The notes beneath the pieces were generated by a model. It saw only the letters and a program-made list of their open reading frames with translations, was not told the DNA's origin and searched no databases. A stretch of 15,441 bases of DNA from Dehalococcoidales bacterium (GTDB lineage: Bacteria > Chloroflexota > Dehalococcoidia > Dehalococcoidales > UBA2162): contig JAUSGV010000033.1 in NCBI GenBank assembly GCA_030648675.1, positions 1-15,441 of the forward strand, given 5' to 3'. Of the stretch, positions 13,814 to 15,441 are shown one piece after another; within the stretch, counting starts at the first letter, position 1, and every line of letters starts with the position of its first letter. Both the position numbers and the translations under genes were made by a program.

Positions 13814-13822
13814 TGGTAAAAT
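13814..13822 (+). promoter_or_regulatory. Predicted pyk promoter, near-leaderless
   Basis: TGG-TAAAAT extended -10; the -35 region (13794-13799, TTCCGG) is poor. Only 10 nt separate the -10 from the ATG at 13833, so the leader would be about 3-5 nt. GAGG lies one base before the ATG, too close to act as a normal Shine-Dalgarno. Confidence 0.5.
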
Positions 13823-13832
13823 ACTTCGAGGA

Positions 13833-14987
13833 ATGGATAATGTCAAACTTGCCCGCCACGTCAAGATCGTCAGTACTGTAGGCCCAGCCAGCAATTCACC
13901 GGAAACTATTAAAGCGTTAATGCTGGCCGGGATCAACGTTGTCCGCCTTAACCTGGCTTACGGCACGTTTGCAGAACACCATCGCGTTATCGCCGATATC
14001 CGGCGTATCAGCAAGAAACTGGATCTCCCTGTCGGCATTCTCCTCGATCTACCCGGCTCTAAGTATCGAAAAGGAAGCACCCGGACGGTTTTTGAATCCT
14101 GTCTCGAGTTAGCCCAACGAGAAAAGGTGGATTTTGTCGCTCTTTCATTTCTTACTTCGGCGGCACAGGTCATCGAGGTAAGAAAGCTGCTCAAGAGCAT
14201 GAAGTCCGACGTTACCGTGATTGCCAAGATCGAAAGGGCTGCGGCCTTAAAGGCCCATGAAGCTATTCTCGACGCTTCGGATGGGCTGATGGTAGCACGC
14301 GGCGACCTGGCATCGGAAATAAGCATCGAGCAGGTACCCCTGGCCCAAAAGCAGCTTATCAGGGCTGCCAACCGGCGGGGAAAACCAGTGATCACGGCCA
14401 CGCAAATGCTGGAATCCATGGTACGCTCACCTTCCCCAACGCGTGCCGAAGCGACGGACGTGGCTAACGCCGTACTCGACGGTACCGATGCCGTGATGCT
14501 CTCCGAGGAAACCGCTACCGGGAAATACCCTGTCGAAGCCGTAAAGATGATGGTCAAAATAATCGAGGCGGCGGAAACTGCCATACCCTACCAGCTCCTG
14601 CTGCAAGAAAGAGGCGCAGATACGACGGAGGTTAACGATGCCGCTGCCCGGGCTGCCTGCCAGATTGCCGACCAGGTACAGGCGAAGGCCATAATTGCCT
14701 TCACTTCGGGAGGGAACACTGCTTTCCGTATAGCGAAATATCGTCCTCGCCAGCCCATTTTGGCGGTCACTCCATCGGAGAACGTGAGGCGGCGGCTTGC
14801 CCTCGTTTGGGGTGCATTACCGGTGAAAAGGTCGGTGCCGGAAAGCCTTGATGAAGTCTTCCGCCTGGCTGCCGAGATTGCATTAGAGACCGGTACTGCC
14901 GGCCTTGGCGACCTGGTTGTGATGGCGGCAGGGTTGCCGCTGGGAGTTTCAGGCAGCACCAATCTCGTTAAAGTTCAAACCGTTTAG
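13833..14987 (+). CDS. pyk: Pyruvate kinase-like protein lacking the B domain
   Basis: A 384-residue protein; ordinary bacterial pyruvate kinases are about 470-480. The A domain and C domain are present: K-I-V-S-T-V-G-P-A-S (11-20), V-V-R-L-N (36-40), L-L-D-L-P-G-S-K-Y-R (70-79), V-D-F-V-A-L-S-F (99-106), I-A-K-I-E (130-134, catalytic-region Lys132), M-V-A-R-G-D-L (153-159), T-A-T-Q-M-L-E-S-M (189-197) and the C-terminal G-S-T-N-L-V-K-V (374-381). The lid (B) domain, about 100 residues inserted after G-P-K-I-R in normal enzymes, is replaced by a few residues (K-G-S-T, 80-83). N-F-S-H is changed to N-L-A-Y (40-43), losing a potassium-ligand Ser, and G-P-K is G-S-K. The frame is intact with no sign of a frameshift. 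Classical pyruvate kinase activity is doubtful; a regulatory or altered phosphotransfer role is possible. Confidence 0.9.
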   Translation: MDNVKLARHVKIVSTVGPASNSPETIKALMLAGINVVRLNLAYGTFAEHHRVIADIRRISKKLDLPVGILLDLPGSKYRKGSTRTVFESCLELAQREKVDFVALSFLTSAAQVIEVRKLLKSMKSDVTVIAKIERAAALKAHEAILDASDGLMVARGDLASEISIEQVPLAQKQLIRAANRRGKPVITATQMLESMVRSPSPTRAEATDVANAVLDGTDAVMLSEETATGKYPVEAVKMMVKIIEAAETAIPYQLLLQERGADTTEVNDAAARAACQIADQVQAKAIIAFTSGGNTAFRIAKYRPRQPILAVTPSENVRRRLALVWGALPVKRSVPESLDEVFRLAAEIALETGTAGLGDLVVMAAGLPLGVSGSTNLVKVQTV

Positions 14988-15238
14988 GTGGTTTTTTCAT
15001 CCTTTGGATGTAATTCCACTTTTTAATCCTTAGCTTGTTACTTTTGTTTCGTATTTCGCGCCCTTAGGGCGTCCCGTATACAAATCGGGACGCATTTCGG
15101 ATTTATTCGCCCGCCAAAACCATACCGGCGAAAGCCGGTATCCAATCACCAACCACTCCAGAATACAGAAATGTTTCCATTTCTGTCATCATGATTTAGT
15201 GCTTGTTTCGTATTTCGATATTCGTGCTCCGGATTTCG
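14988..15238. repeat. Repeat tract between pyk and the response regulator gene
   Basis: Gene-free gap between convergent genes. It contains TTTCGTATTTCG (15046-15057), a hairpin GCGTCCCG/CGGGACGC (15069-15093), TTTCGGATTTA, and a perfect hairpin ATACCGGC/GCCGGTAT with loop GAAA (15122-15141), the same as at 8461-8480. At 15196-15238 there is TTTAGTGCTTG followed by AT-rich TTTCG units, the reverse-strand counterpart of 8344-8375. Confidence 0.75.
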
Positions 15239-15441
15239 TCATTTGGTCAGTTCTTTTATCTTGTCGATCAATACCGCGGTATCGAAGGGTTTGGTGATGT
15301 AAGCATCCGCACCGAGTTCCTGTGCCAATTGCCAATCGAAATTATGTCCCTGGCAACTTAGCATTAATATCCTGGTAGGTGCCAGCATCGGGTCTGATTT
15401 GATCGACTGGCACACTTCAAGCCCGCTCATCCCCGGCATCT
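15239..15441 (-). CDS. Response regulator receiver domain (partial, 5' end beyond window)
   Basis: The C-terminal 66 residues of a CheY-like receiver domain, cut by the right edge. M-P-G-M-S-G-L-E-V-C (following the phosphoacceptor Asp in the family), the switch Ser in I-L-M-L-S and the conserved Lys in Y-I-T-K-P-F are present. It ends at K-I-K-E-L-T-K with no output domain. It is therefore a single-domain regulator, or the receiver is the C-terminal module of a larger protein. The phosphoacceptor Asp is outside the window. It converges on pyk. Confidence 0.92.
   Translation of the reverse strand, partial: MPGMSGLEVCQSIKSDPMLAPTRILMLSCQGHNFDWQLAQELGADAYITKPFDTAVLIDKIKELTK

Noticed and set aside
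14993..15011. CATCC/GGATG hairpin next to a T-run after pyk as a terminator
   Set aside because: The T-run precedes the hairpin on the pyk strand instead of following it, and the stem is only 5 bp.

Overview
This 15.4 kb window is an ordinary chromosomal housekeeping region of a bacterium with moderate GC content. The gene set is mfd with a Mut7-C RNase gene, proB-proA, rph, a stand-alone CinA C-terminal domain, a PAC2-family gene, a PlsY-like gene, an M50 protease with CBS domains, and pyruvate kinase. Together with short palindromic repeats in nearly every intergenic gap, this suggests a Chloroflexota genome, probably a Dehalococcoidia-like lineage. That assignment comes from gene content and repeat style, not from a database search.

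Layout. 1-3865 (minus): mfd, with a downstream Mut7-C RNase gene that overlaps its stop codon and runs off the left edge. 3866-4452: gene-free, filled with palindromic and AT-rich repeats. 4453-5631 (minus): an MFS permease, divergent from proB; the two predicted promoters overlap at their -35 boxes. 5719-8334 (plus): proB and proA, the first two enzymes of proline synthesis, separated by a 121-bp element with terminal inverted repeats. 8619-10006 (minus): rph, then cinA/pncC. 10239-11096 (plus): a PAC2-family protein. 11504-11698 (plus): tRNA-Cys(GCA) and tRNA-Leu(UAA). 11826-12413 (plus): a divergent PlsY-like acyltransferase. 12618-13727 (minus): a site-2-protease-like M50 enzyme with two CBS domains, divergent from pyk (13833-14987, plus). 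15239-15441 (minus): the C-terminal part of a response-regulator receiver domain, cut by the right edge.

No mobile-element transposase, CRISPR array, phage gene or defence island is visible. The points most worth a second look are: (i) a pyruvate kinase that lacks the whole B (lid) domain and has altered cation-site residues; (ii) a PlsY homologue with Asp in place of the motif-1 Ser and no recognisable motif 3; (iii) a genome repeat that appears to sit in frame inside mfd and to encode a low-complexity Thr/Ser/Pro/Gly insert; (iv) several families of palindromic and AT-rich repeats that can be matched to one another within the window; and (v) promoters of which six out of nine carry a TGn extended -10, two placed so close to the start codon that the mRNAs would be leaderless or nearly so.
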